Source of the DNA: Lewinellaceae bacterium
GTDB taxonomy: Bacteria > Bacteroidota > Bacteroidia > Chitinophagales > Saprospiraceae
Length of the DNA: 64,000 bases
NCBI GenBank assembly: GCA_020636255.1
Contig: JACJYE010000001.1
Coordinates: 310,001-374,000, forward strand
Direction of reading: 5' to 3'
In this document: positions 8,871-17,060 of the stretch, piece after piece
Layout of the letters: the number at the start of each line of letters is the position of its first letter
How positions within the stretch are numbered: the first letter of the stretch is position 1
The notes under the pieces: generated by a model
Told to the model about the DNA's origin: nothing
Seen by the model: only the letters and a program-made list of their open reading frames with translations
Database searches by the model: none
Made by a program: the position numbers and the translations under genes

Positions 8871-10220
8871 ATGCAAAAAACACTCCGCTTTTCCTTCATC
8901 GCCCTGGTCGTGCTTTTCTTCCTCTGGGGCTTGCTCACCTCCCTGAATGACATCCTGGTCCCGCACATGAAAGGGGCCTTCAACCTGAAGCACTGGCAGG
9001 CGCAGCTGATCCAGTTCTTCTTTTTCGGCGCTTATTTCCTGATGAGCATACCAGCTGGTATGATCATTCGGAAGGTCGGATACAAGCGGGGGATAGTCGT
9101 TGGGCTGATGCTTATGGGCCTGGGTTGCTTCATTTTCTTCCCAGCATCCGAGCTCACGGTTTACGGCATATTCCTGCTGGGGCTGTTCGTGCTGGCTTCG
9201 GGTATTACGATCCTGCAGGTAGCCGCCAACCCCTACGTTGCCGTGATCGGGCCGGAGGAAACGGCGGCCAGCCGCCTCAACCTGGCGCAGGGGGTCAACT
9301 CGCTGGGGCACACCATCGCCCCGCTGTTCGGCGCCTGGCTCATCCTGCAGAACACGGAAGTGGTGGATGTAAAGACCGTTCAGGGGCCTTATATTTTTCT
9401 GGCCTTCGCGCTGGTGGCCATCGGCGTGATCTTCCTGTTCCTGCACCTGCCCAACATAGAACACGAAGAAGTAAAAAGAGAGGGTTTTCAGCTTAGCCGC
9501 TACCCGCACCTATACCTGGGCGCCATCGCCATTTTCTGTTACGTAGGCGCCGAGATCGCTATCGGCAGCTTTCTGGTGGAATACTTCCGCTCGGAGCCGA
9601 CTATCGCGCTGGACAACAAGACGGCGGGCAGCCACGTGGCTTTTTACTGGGGCGGCGCTATGGTAGGCCGTTTTCTGGGCGCCATCGCGCTGGGCAAACA
9701 GCACAGCTTCACCCAGAAAGCGCTGAAAATGCTGCCGGTGCCGCTGCTGGCCATCGCCATCGTCTTCACCGTCGTCCGGATCAACGGCCTGGATACCTCC
9801 GTAGTGGGCGGCTTTGGCCTGATGCTGGTGCTGAGCTACCTGGCCTTCCTCTTCGGCAAGTCCAAGCCGAACAGCCTGATGTCCCTGTTCGCCGTTTGCG
9901 CCATGGTGCTGCTCACCGTCACCATGCTGGGCAGCGGCAAGGTGGCCCTGTGGGCCGTGCTGGGTGTCGGCCTGTTCAACTCCATTATGTGGTCCAACAT
10001 CTTCACCCTGGCCATCGCCGGGCTGAAGCAGTTCACCAGCTACGGCTCTTCGCTGCTGGTCATGATGATCGTAGGCGGCGCCGTCATCCCCATCCTGCAG
10101 GGCCTGGCAGCCGATACGCCTCTGGGTGTGAAGTTCTCTTTCCTGGTGCCTTTCGTCGCGTATGCCTACCTGGTCTTTTACGGGCTGAAAGGGTATCAGC
10201 GAAGGATAAACGAAGCTTAA
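8871..10220 (+). CDS. FucP/GluP-type sugar:proton symporter (MFS, FHS family)
   Basis: A 449-aa membrane protein with about twelve hydrophobic helices and the landmarks of the fucose-galactose-glucose-hexuronate symporter family: FFLWGLLTSLNDILVPHMK at the start, FFFGAYFLMSIPAG in helix 2, LQVAANPYV in helix 4 and RLNLAQGVNSLGHTIAPLFGA in helix 5. Members import a neutral sugar with a proton at the inner membrane. The exact sugar cannot be read off the sequence. The stop is one base before the cutC start, so the two form an operon; the pairing is only positional. Length is close to E. coli FucP. Confidence 0.9.
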   Translation: MQKTLRFSFIALVVLFFLWGLLTSLNDILVPHMKGAFNLKHWQAQLIQFFFFGAYFLMSIPAGMIIRKVGYKRGIVVGLMLMGLGCFIFFPASELTVYGIFLLGLFVLASGITILQVAANPYVAVIGPEETAASRLNLAQGVNSLGHTIAPLFGAWLILQNTEVVDVKTVQGPYIFLAFALVAIGVIFLFLHLPNIEHEEVKREGFQLSRYPHLYLGAIAIFCYVGAEIAIGSFLVEYFRSEPTIALDNKTAGSHVAFYWGGAMVGRFLGAIALGKQHSFTQKALKMLPVPLLAIAIVFTVVRINGLDTSVVGGFGLMLVLSYLAFLFGKSKPNSLMSLFAVCAMVLLTVTMLGSGKVALWAVLGVGLFNSIMWSNIFTLAIAGLKQFTSYGSSLLVMMIVGGAVIPILQGLAADTPLGVKFSFLVPFVAYAYLVFYGLKGYQRRINEA

Positions 10221-10221
10221 C

Positions 10222-10959
10222 ATGCAACGAACGCTAGAGATCTGCTGTGATTCCGTAGCTTCCGCCATCAAGGCCTTTGAGGCGGGGGCCAGCCGTATAG
10301 AACTATGTGAGAACCTGGCGCAGGGCGGCGTGACGCCCAGCGCCGCCAAGATCAGCCTGGCCAAGGCAAAAACAGACATCCCCGTCTTTGTGCTGATCCG
10401 GCCGCGGAAAGCGGATTTCCTGTACACCGATCTCGAGATGGAGATCATGCTGGAAGACATCCGGCAGGCCAAAACTTTTGGCGCCGACGGCATCGTATCC
10501 GGTGTGCTGCTCGCCGACGGGAACATCGATGCCGGCCGAACCCGGCAGTTGGTAGAAGCTGCCGCGCCGCTGCCCTTCACCTTCCACCGCGCCTTCGACA
10601 TGTGCCGCAACCCGCTGGACACTATCGGCCTGCTGGCCGATCTGGGCGTACGCCGGATACTCACCTCCGGCCAAAAGCCCACCGCGCTGGAAGGGCGCGA
10701 CAACCTCCGGAAATTCGCGCAACAGGCCGCTGGCCGGATCACCATCATGGCCTGCGGCGAGCTGCTGCCCGACAACATCGCCGCCATCCGCGACATCGAG
10801 GGCCTCTCCGAGTTCCACTCCGCCGCACGGATGGACATCGAAAGCCTGATGGCCTACCACGGCGGCGTGAACATGGGAGACGAAGCCGTAATGGAGGAGT
10901 TCCGCTGGCAGGAGGTGGATGCGGAATTGGTAAGGGGGATGAAGGCGAGGTTGCTTTGA
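10222..10959 (+). CDS. cutC: CutC family protein (copper homeostasis CutC)
   Basis: A 245-aa TIM-barrel protein with the CutC opening motif LEICCDSVASAIKAFEAG followed by ASRIELCENLAQGGVTPS, then VFVLIRPRKADFLY and FHRAFDMC. The length matches E. coli CutC (248 aa). CutC was named for copper tolerance, but that role is disputed and its reaction is unknown. It starts one base after the symporter stop. High G+C and codon use are like its neighbours, with no sign of recent transfer. Confidence 0.93.
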   Translation: MQRTLEICCDSVASAIKAFEAGASRIELCENLAQGGVTPSAAKISLAKAKTDIPVFVLIRPRKADFLYTDLEMEIMLEDIRQAKTFGADGIVSGVLLADGNIDAGRTRQLVEAAAPLPFTFHRAFDMCRNPLDTIGLLADLGVRRILTSGQKPTALEGRDNLRKFAQQAAGRITIMACGELLPDNIAAIRDIEGLSEFHSAARMDIESLMAYHGGVNMGDEAVMEEFRWQEVDAELVRGMKARLL

Positions 10960-11021
10960 GGTTATTTGGCCGAGGTTTCCCTATATTTACTACCCAGTAT
11001 TTCGCGCGCATTTTAACCCGC

Positions 11022-11531
11022 ATGAAACCACAAAACGACACCCCACCCCCGCTTCCCGGCTTAAGCCTCATTTTCGTCGAAGGCGGGGCATTCCAGATGG
11101 GAGATGAAAAAGGGGATCTATGGGAAGTTTGCCGCCCCGTTCACCCCGTCAGCGTTTCCTCCTTTTATATCGGCAAATACCAGGTTACCCAGGCGATCTG
11201 GCAAACCGTCATGGGGGAAAACCCTTCTGGTTTCAAAGGAGAAACCCTTAATGTTGGGCTTCTTCTGGCTAATGAACTAGACGTTTATGATATGAGTGGG
11301 AACTTATGGGAATGGTGCATGGACACCTGGCACGACACTTACCATGGCGCTCCACATGATGGTTCCGCCTGGGTTGATTTAAATGGAGGAGAATCCTTTG
11401 TTGTCCGTGGTGGCAGCTATTTCGATGCCCCGCTAAACTGCCGCACGACGTACCGAAGCAAGTTCCTGCATGATGACAGTCTGGATAATATTGGTTTCCG
11501 GCTATGCCTCCCAATCCCGGCCAGCCATTGA
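11022..11531 (+). pseudogene. Internally deleted FGE-sulfatase (formylglycine-generating-enzyme-like) gene
   Basis: The 169-aa frame has both ends of the SUMF1/FGE-sulfatase domain but not its middle. The N-terminal part (FVEGGAFQMGDEKGD, then YIGKYQVTQAIWQTVMGENPSGFKG) runs straight into the C-terminal part (LLANELDVYDMSGNLWEWC, then VVRGGSYFDAPLNCRTTYRS, GFRLCLP). The roughly 100 residues that normally join them are absent, including the strongly conserved YRLPTEAEWEYAARGG block. The frame is kept across the junction at about 11240-11260. Whether a folded product exists is doubtful, so I call it a pseudogene; a small functional variant cannot be excluded. It lies 62 bp after cutC. Confidence 0.7.
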
Positions 11532-11617
11532 AGCAGGTAAATGAAAAATCAACTGCTGCTCATCAGCATATATTTCACGAATTCCCCCGGCCAGGCCGGA
11601 TAAACCCGATATAGCCC

Positions 11618-12544
11618 ATGCCCGCTGCTTCTACCGAAAACCTCCTGCCCGACGGCGTATTCGCCGCCAGCCTGACGCCGCTCAGCGAAGATATGTCTGT
11701 CGATTATCAGGCCCTGGCGGCGCATTGCCGCTGGCTTTTGGAGCAGGGCGCCGACGGGGCCGCCCTGCTGGGCACGACGGGCGAGGCCAACTCTTTCGGC
11801 CTGCGCGAGCGCATCGGGCTCATCGAGGGGGTGCTGGAGCACGGCATTCCCAGCCACCGGCTGCTGGTAGGCACGGGCTGCTGCGCATTTCCGGATACGG
11901 TAGCGCTGACCCGTTTCGCCGTGGAAAGCGGCGCGGGAGGCATACTGATGCTCCCCCCTTTTTATTACAAACCCGTCAGCGATGAAGGCCTGTACCGCTA
12001 CTTCAGCCTGGTGGTGGACCAGGTGAAAGACAGCCGGCTGCGCATCTATCTGTACCACTTTCCGAAGCTCACCGGCGTACCCTTTTCGGCAGCTCTTACG
12101 GAGCGGCTGGCGCTGGCCTTTCCGGATATCGTGGTGGGCATGAAAGATTCGGGCGGCGAATGGGCGCACATGAAGGAGGTATGCGAGCGCCTGCCGGGGT
12201 TCAGGCTTTTCGCCGGCACAGAGCGCTACCTGGCCGACGTGCTGAACATCGGTGGTGTGGGTTGCATTTCCGCTACCGCCAACGCTACGGTTGCCCTGGC
12301 GGCGGAAGTATACCGCCGGTGGCGTGCGGGCGAGGACGTCAGCGCAGCACAGGCACAGCTCTCGGCCATCAGGCAGGCCTTCGAAGCGGGAGGGTTCGTG
12401 CCCGTGCTGAAGCAGCTGTTCGCCCGATGGCAGCAGAAGCCGGAATGGCTGCAGATGCGCCCGCCCATGGCCCCGCTGCCGGAGAGCCTCATCGATGGGA
12501 TCGCTGCGGAGGTGGAGCGGCTGGGGCTGCGCATTGCGCCGTAA
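11618..12544 (+). CDS. Dihydrodipicolinate synthase / N-acetylneuraminate lyase family aldolase
   Basis: A 308-aa TIM-barrel class I aldolase. The Schiff-base lysine is K176 in VVGMKDSGG, the catalytic tyrosine is Y146 in IYLYHFPK, and the carboxylate-binding loop is GTTGE (residues 52-56). The family covers DapA, NanA and sugar-acid aldolases. YHFPK in place of the usual YNxP motif, and neighbours outside lysine synthesis, argue against a housekeeping DapA. With a sugar symporter two genes upstream, a keto-sugar-acid substrate is plausible but not shown. It is not closely linked to the pseudogene before it (86 bp). Confidence 0.85.
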   Translation: MPAASTENLLPDGVFAASLTPLSEDMSVDYQALAAHCRWLLEQGADGAALLGTTGEANSFGLRERIGLIEGVLEHGIPSHRLLVGTGCCAFPDTVALTRFAVESGAGGILMLPPFYYKPVSDEGLYRYFSLVVDQVKDSRLRIYLYHFPKLTGVPFSAALTERLALAFPDIVVGMKDSGGEWAHMKEVCERLPGFRLFAGTERYLADVLNIGGVGCISATANATVALAAEVYRRWRAGEDVSAAQAQLSAIRQAFEAGGFVPVLKQLFARWQQKPEWLQMRPPMAPLPESLIDGIAAEVERLGLRIAP

Positions 12545-12628
12545 ATTTTTTGAACACTGCTTAATCGCAGGCGCCCCGGAATTGTTAATTACAGAGAAGC
12601 GACTTTTATCATCGGTTCTCCGCCGGAG

Positions 12629-13312
12629 ATGAACATATCGGAGCAGCTATGGCAAACTAGAAGAGCGTGGGCCGCTGCGCTCCGCTACCACAGGTTCCTG
12701 TGGGTAGTGGGGATCTTTATATCCATTCTGCTCCTGATCGGAAGCGGTATGCCGGCCTTTTTCAACTATCTGGAACAACGCCCTGGCTGGGCGCCTGACG
12801 ACCCGCTTCTTGGCCTGATTCCTGCCACCGGCCTATCCGGGCCTATTTTCGGGCTGATCTACCTGCTGCTGGCCTACATCATTATGCGCGGCATGGTTTC
12901 TCCGCCCCTTCTCCTGCATTTCCTGGCCGGTTATGTGTTCATGATGCTGGCGCGCATCATTACGCTCACGCTGGTGCCTCTGGAGCCTCCTGTCGGCCTG
13001 ATACCGCTCATCGACCCCGGTGCGGATCTCTTTTACGGAGGCCGGAACGTGACCAAAGACCTTTTCTTTTCGGGGCATACGGCAACCGCTTTTTTAATAT
13101 ATTTATGCCTGCAGGAAAGAAAGGAAAAGGCCCTGGCCTTAGGCGCTTTGATCGCCCTGGCCATCATGTTGCTCATACAGCACATCCACTACACCATCGA
13201 TGTGATAGCGGCTTTTCCGATCACCTACGTTTGCCATAAGCTGAGCAGGCAGGTAGCTGCCTTTACATGGGCCTCACACAGCAGGAGGGCCGAAGCGCCG
13301 GTTGATCGTTGA
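12629..13312 (+). CDS. Sphingomyelin-synthase-like (PAP2_C) integral membrane protein
   Basis: A 227-aa protein with about six membrane helices. Two motifs identify it: KDLFFSGHT (H150), equal to the D3 motif of sphingomyelin synthases, and HYTIDV (H187 and D191), equal to the D4 motif. Together these form the His-His-Asp triad used to transfer phospho-head groups between lipids. Bacterial members are rarely characterised; the likely reaction is transfer of a head group between a phospholipid and a ceramide or diacylglycerol in the inner membrane. Sphingolipids are known from several Bacteroidota, which makes the call reasonable. The stop overlaps the open frame of the next gene. Confidence 0.8.
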   Translation: MNISEQLWQTRRAWAAALRYHRFLWVVGIFISILLLIGSGMPAFFNYLEQRPGWAPDDPLLGLIPATGLSGPIFGLIYLLLAYIIMRGMVSPPLLLHFLAGYVFMMLARIITLTLVPLEPPVGLIPLIDPGADLFYGGRNVTKDLFFSGHTATAFLIYLCLQERKEKALALGALIALAIMLLIQHIHYTIDVIAAFPITYVCHKLSRQVAAFTWASHSRRAEAPVDR

Positions 13313-13374
13313 CGATAAGATCATCCGCCAAAGCCCATAAATACCTGTTGCCGGGCCCGGATCAACACTGCCCT

Positions 13375-14499
13375 ATGGAAATCACATTAAAAGCGGTGAA
13401 CAGCCGCAGGGAGTTACGCAGGTATATCAACCTGCCTTCCCGAATTCATGCCGGGCACCGCAACTGGATGCCTCCGCTGTATATGGATGAGCGGGCCTAT
13501 TACGACCCCCTGAAGAACAAGGCCTTTACGTACTGCGACACGATCCTGCTGCTGGCCTACCGCGGAGAGCAACCCGTCGGACGGGCCATGGGCATCATCA
13601 ACCATTTGTACAACGATCAGCACCAGGAAAAAACAGCCCGGTTCGAGCACCTCGATTGCTACGAAGACGAGGAGGTAGCGCATGCTTTGCTGGAGGCCAT
13701 CGAACAGTGGGCGCGCGAAAAAGGAATGGAAGAGATCGTAGGGCCGTTCGGTTTTTCGGAAAAAGACCCCGAAGGGTTTATGGTCGAAGGGTTCGACAAG
13801 CTGCCCATCCTCGTCACGGCCTGCAACCTGCCCTATATGCCGCGTTTTATGGAGAGCAAAGGGTATGAAAAAAAGCTCGACTGCCTGGATTTCCTGATCG
13901 ATATCGAAAACAAGGTGCCTGATATTTACCCTCTGGCCTTCGAGCGCGCGCAGCGCAACAAGCAGTTCAGGCTGCTGGAGTTCCGCAAAACCAAGGAGCT
14001 GAAGCCCTATATCACCGGCGTCTTCCAACTCGTCAACCGCACTTATGAGGGCCTTTACGGCTTCCTGCCGCTGGACGACGACGAGATCCGGGAAACTGCC
14101 GCCCGCTACCTGCCGTTGCTGGACCCTCGTTTTGTAAAGGTGATCCTGGGCCCCGATGGACAGGCCGCCGCTTTCATTGTCGGCATTCCCAATATGACCA
14201 AAGGCATACAACGGTCGGGAGGGCGCCTGCTCCCTTTCGGGATCTTCCACATCCTCAGGGCTGCCAGGGCCACCCGGCAGCTGGACCTGATGCTGGGCGC
14301 CATCGACGAGCAATACCGCGGCCGCGGCCTCGATGTGCTCATGGGCTGGGCGATGATACAGAGCGCCAGAAAAGCAGGTATCCACACTTTCGAGACCCAC
14401 CTGGTGCTGGAGACCAACACCCGAATGCTGGCCGAATACGAACGCATGGGCGCCACGCTGCACAAGCGGTTCCGCATTTACCGGAAATCCCTGCTTTGA
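13375..14499 (+). CDS. GNAT-fold acyltransferase-like protein (YghO-like)
   Basis: A 374-aa protein starting MEITLKAVNSRRELRRYINL; the frame is open 66 bases upstream, but this start is where the family begins. It shows the layout of YghO-like N-acyltransferase homologues: RIHAGHRNWMPPL, LLLAYRGEQPVGRAMGIINH, then EIVGPFGFSEKDPEGFMVEGFD and a second acyltransferase-like half ending RGRGLDVLMGWAMIQSARKAG. No substrate is known. The gene follows the PAP2_C gene closely and could share its transcript; a lipid-linked role would fit, but this is inference from position only. Confidence 0.75.
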   Translation: MEITLKAVNSRRELRRYINLPSRIHAGHRNWMPPLYMDERAYYDPLKNKAFTYCDTILLLAYRGEQPVGRAMGIINHLYNDQHQEKTARFEHLDCYEDEEVAHALLEAIEQWAREKGMEEIVGPFGFSEKDPEGFMVEGFDKLPILVTACNLPYMPRFMESKGYEKKLDCLDFLIDIENKVPDIYPLAFERAQRNKQFRLLEFRKTKELKPYITGVFQLVNRTYEGLYGFLPLDDDEIRETAARYLPLLDPRFVKVILGPDGQAAAFIVGIPNMTKGIQRSGGRLLPFGIFHILRAARATRQLDLMLGAIDEQYRGRGLDVLMGWAMIQSARKAGIHTFETHLVLETNTRMLAEYERMGATLHKRFRIYRKSLL

Positions 14500-14634
14500 G
14501 GCGGTTGGCGGATGCACCAGCTATTGACTCCGCTACAATTCGCCCGAAGATGGGGGAAAAGCGGAACGGGCAGGAGTAATCCCTTCTGTTTTTCGCCAAT
14601 TCCTTAGTATCTTGGCGCTTCAAACAACCATACT

Positions 14635-15378
14635 ATGTATTCCGTTGCGATCATAGATGACCAGGCCAGTTCGAGGAAGGTGCTCAAGAACCTGCTGGCC
14701 CAGCTTTGCCCTGATGTAGAGGTGGTGGGCGAGGCGGATGGCGTAGCGACCGGCGTTTCGCTCATCCGGTCGAAACGCCCGGATGCCATTTTCCTGGATA
14801 TTCAGATGGAGGACGGCATGGGGTTCGACCTGATCAAGTTTTTCCCCGTTCCTGAGTTCAGCATCATTTTCACTTCCGGTTATAACAACTACGCCACCGA
14901 GGCCTTTCGGGTCAATGCCATTGACTACCTGCTCAAACCCATCAACCCGGAAGACCTGGTAAAAGCGGTAGAAAAGCTCAATTTTCGCGACACGGAATGG
15001 AACCACCGCCTGGCGAGCCTGGTGGAGAACCTGCGCCCTCAGGAAGAAAAAAAACTGCGCCTGCCCACCACCAAAGGCTGGACATTCTGGCGGCCCGAAG
15101 ACATCGTCCGGCTGGAAGCCAGCGATAATATGACCTTTTTTTACAACAACAAGGGTGACCGCATCCTTGTAGCGAAGAACATCAGCGCCAACCAGGAGTT
15201 GCTGCCGCCCGCACGCTTCTTCCGATGCCACAAATCCCATATCGTCAACCGGGATTACATCAAGGAAGTACTGCGCGAAGACGGCGGCTCGGCCCTGCTA
15301 GAGGATGGAGTTACCATCCCCATCTCGCGGCGCCGGATGGCCAATTTCCTGGAGTGGCTCCGGGGTAACTCCCTTTAG
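14635..15378 (+). CDS. LytTR-family response regulator, no partner kinase adjacent
   Basis: A 247-aa two-domain regulator. The receiver domain has the acidic pocket (IIDDQ), the phospho-acceptor D55 in AIFLDIQMEDG, the switch threonine (FTSGYNN) and the lysine in DYLLKPINPEDL. The C-terminal LytTR DNA-binding domain runs from about residue 145 (KGWTFWRPEDIVRLEASDN) to the end, with RFFRCHKSHIVNRDYI and the final ISRRRMANFLEWL. In Bacteroidota such regulators normally pair with a LytS-type sensor kinase (5TMR or histidine-kinase family); none is next to it, so the partner must be elsewhere. Convergent with the oxygenase gene. Confidence 0.92.
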   Translation: MYSVAIIDDQASSRKVLKNLLAQLCPDVEVVGEADGVATGVSLIRSKRPDAIFLDIQMEDGMGFDLIKFFPVPEFSIIFTSGYNNYATEAFRVNAIDYLLKPINPEDLVKAVEKLNFRDTEWNHRLASLVENLRPQEEKKLRLPTTKGWTFWRPEDIVRLEASDNMTFFYNNKGDRILVAKNISANQELLPPARFFRCHKSHIVNRDYIKEVLREDGGSALLEDGVTIPISRRRMANFLEWLRGNSL

Positions 15379-15386
15379 CGCCTGTT

Positions 15387-15417
15387 TAGAGCTTGTTTGG
15401 AGGACACCCTTTGAACT
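15387..15417. repeat. Dispersed 29-31 bp repeat, inverted copy
   Basis: The reverse complement of this stretch aligns with 26952-26980 at 25 of 29 positions and similarly with 60401-60429. It sits 9 bp after the LytTR stop. The core reads TAGAGCTTGTTTGGAGG on the plus strand. Confidence 0.65.
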
Positions 15418-15429
15418 GCAAGCAAGTAT

Positions 15430-16266
15430 TTAATTTTTCCTGAACTTTTTGATGGCCTTCACGATGACAGGCGGCAGCAGGTCGTTTGCGAGGTTGACCA
15501 CGTTGTTGAACGCCGTCATCTTCGCGCTATCCTGCCCTTTACGTGCTGCGAAAGTAGTAGTAATGCGGTTGCGGTTCGCTTCACTGACGTCGCTGGCGGG
15601 CCGGCCGTTGGTGTAATAGTACAGGGCCAGCGATTTGCGGCTGCGGCCAGGAGGGCAGTTGAGCGGGTCGGGATGGCCGTGCCAGGAGTAGTCGGTAGTG
15701 GAGAAAATGGCCATGCGGTTGAACAGCGGCGCGATGCGCGTAACGCAGCTGCTCATATCGCGCTCCCAAAGCTCGAAGTGGCCGCCGTACTCATCTTTCC
15801 AATCCTCATTCAGGTATACCAGCACATTGACGCGGCGGTCGAGGCCCATGGCCTTGTGTTTGTGGAAATCGACGTGTACTTTCAGGAAACCGCCCGGCTT
15901 GATCTGGTGGCAGCCACCGCCCTCAAAATAGGGGTCCGGGATCAGCGTCTCCTTGATGCCCGTGAGATTCTGCAGGAATTCCAGGAAGGGCTGCGAATTG
16001 AGAAAATGCATAAACTCGCGGGTCAGAGGGCCGAACTTATACTCGCCTTTGGAAGCGTATTTGGCTTCGTTGGGGTTGGCATAGAACACTTCGCCTTTGC
16101 CTTCCTTGCCCAGTTCGGGAAATTCCGCAAGCACCTGGTGCAGGATATCAGCGTTGAAGAAGTTGTCAAAATAGATGCTGGGGAAAGGCTGGGCATTGGC
16201 GTACGTTTCAGCCTTGTTGGCGCCCAGCTCGACGAGTTCAGGGATGGAGATATCGAGAAACTGCAT
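15430..16266 (-). CDS. Fe(II)/2-oxoglutarate-dependent oxygenase (prolyl-4-hydroxylase type)
   Basis: A 278-aa protein starting MQFLDISIPELVEL. The iron-binding triad is visible: H131 and D133 in VHVDFHKH, and H196 in DYSWHGHPDPL. An arginine after it (GRSRKSLALYYY, residues 207-218) should bind 2-oxoglutarate. The segment VLVYLNEDWKDEYGGHFELW is typical of the P4H-like branch that hydroxylates proteins or small molecules. No substrate gene lies next to it. It is convergent with the LytTR regulator and 163 bp from the RprY-like gene, so it is probably transcribed alone. Confidence 0.88.
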   Translation of the reverse strand: MQFLDISIPELVELGANKAETYANAQPFPSIYFDNFFNADILHQVLAEFPELGKEGKGEVFYANPNEAKYASKGEYKFGPLTREFMHFLNSQPFLEFLQNLTGIKETLIPDPYFEGGGCHQIKPGGFLKVHVDFHKHKAMGLDRRVNVLVYLNEDWKDEYGGHFELWERDMSSCVTRIAPLFNRMAIFSTTDYSWHGHPDPLNCPPGRSRKSLALYYYTNGRPASDVSEANRNRITTTFAARKGQDSAKMTAFNNVVNLANDLLPPVIVKAIKKFRKN

Positions 16267-16356
16267 TCGCGTTGGATGATTTATTATGGAAAAATGCCGG
16301 TGAAACCTGAAGGCCCAAAAATAGCGGATTTTTGGGAATCGCATGGGTTAAAAAGC

Positions 16357-17049
16357 TCAGCCCCTGTCCACTCTGAGGATAAAGCCGCTGCCATGGACGT
16401 TGACGATCTGTACCTGTTCATCTTCGGCAAGGTGTTTGCGCAGTTTTGAAATAAAAACGTCCATGCTCTTGCGGGTAAAAAAGTCGCTTTTGCCCCAGAT
16501 AGCCTGCAGCATTTTTGTACGCGGCGCCAGTTCATCCATGTGCAGGCAGAGGAAATGCAGCACTTCCGCCTCCTTTTTGGTGAGCAGCTGAGACTTATCG
16601 CCGATGGTAAGTTGCTGGTTCTTGGCGTCGAAGAGGTACTTCCCTATCCGGATCGTATCTGAAGGTTCGGCGGCCTTACCCGGCGTGGCGCGTTTCAGCA
16701 CGGCGTTTATCCGGGCCAGCAGTTCTTCTTCGTCGACGGGCTTTTTGACGTAATCATCGGCGCCGAGGTTAAACCCTTTAAGCACGTCGACTTTCAGGGA
16801 GCGGGCCGTCAGGAAGACCAGGGGCATTGCTGGTTCGGCGGCCTTGATCTTCTCGGCCAGCGTATAACCGTCCATGCCGGGCATCATTACATCGAGGATG
16901 CAAAGGTGGAAGGAGTGCTGCTGGAACAGTTCCAGGCCCTGCTGGCCGTCGGAAGCCCAACTGACCTCAAAGCCCTTCATGCTGAGGTATTCCCTGAGCA
17001 CATAACCCAGCCGTTCGTTGTCTTCCACGAGGAGTATCTGTGTTTTCAT
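16357..17049 (-). CDS. rprY: OmpR-family response regulator, RprY-like
   Basis: A 230-aa regulator beginning MKTQILLVEDNERLGYVL. An upstream TTG at 17064 would overlap the kinase stop, but the ATG is the natural start. The receiver carries D53 in LCILDVMMPGMDGY, the switch threonine in VFLTAR and the lysine in DDYVKKPVDEEEL. The winged-helix DNA-binding domain covers residues about 125-228 (LTKKEAEVLHFLC, then KSMDVFISKLRKHL). It is 11 bp from the sensor kinase stop, so both form one operon. RprY in Bacteroides responds to stress and controls primary metabolism; the same target set is not assumed. Confidence 0.88.
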   Translation of the reverse strand: MKTQILLVEDNERLGYVLREYLSMKGFEVSWASDGQQGLELFQQHSFHLCILDVMMPGMDGYTLAEKIKAAEPAMPLVFLTARSLKVDVLKGFNLGADDYVKKPVDEEELLARINAVLKRATPGKAAEPSDTIRIGKYLFDAKNQQLTIGDKSQLLTKKEAEVLHFLCLHMDELAPRTKMLQAIWGKSDFFTRKSMDVFISKLRKHLAEDEQVQIVNVHGSGFILRVDRG

Positions 17050-17060
17050 AACCGCTCGGT

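Noticed and set aside
9510..10838. Minus-strand open frame antisense to the symporter and cutC
   Set aside because: Runs across two certain genes; composition (many S, R, P, Q and no domain) is typical of a shadow frame.
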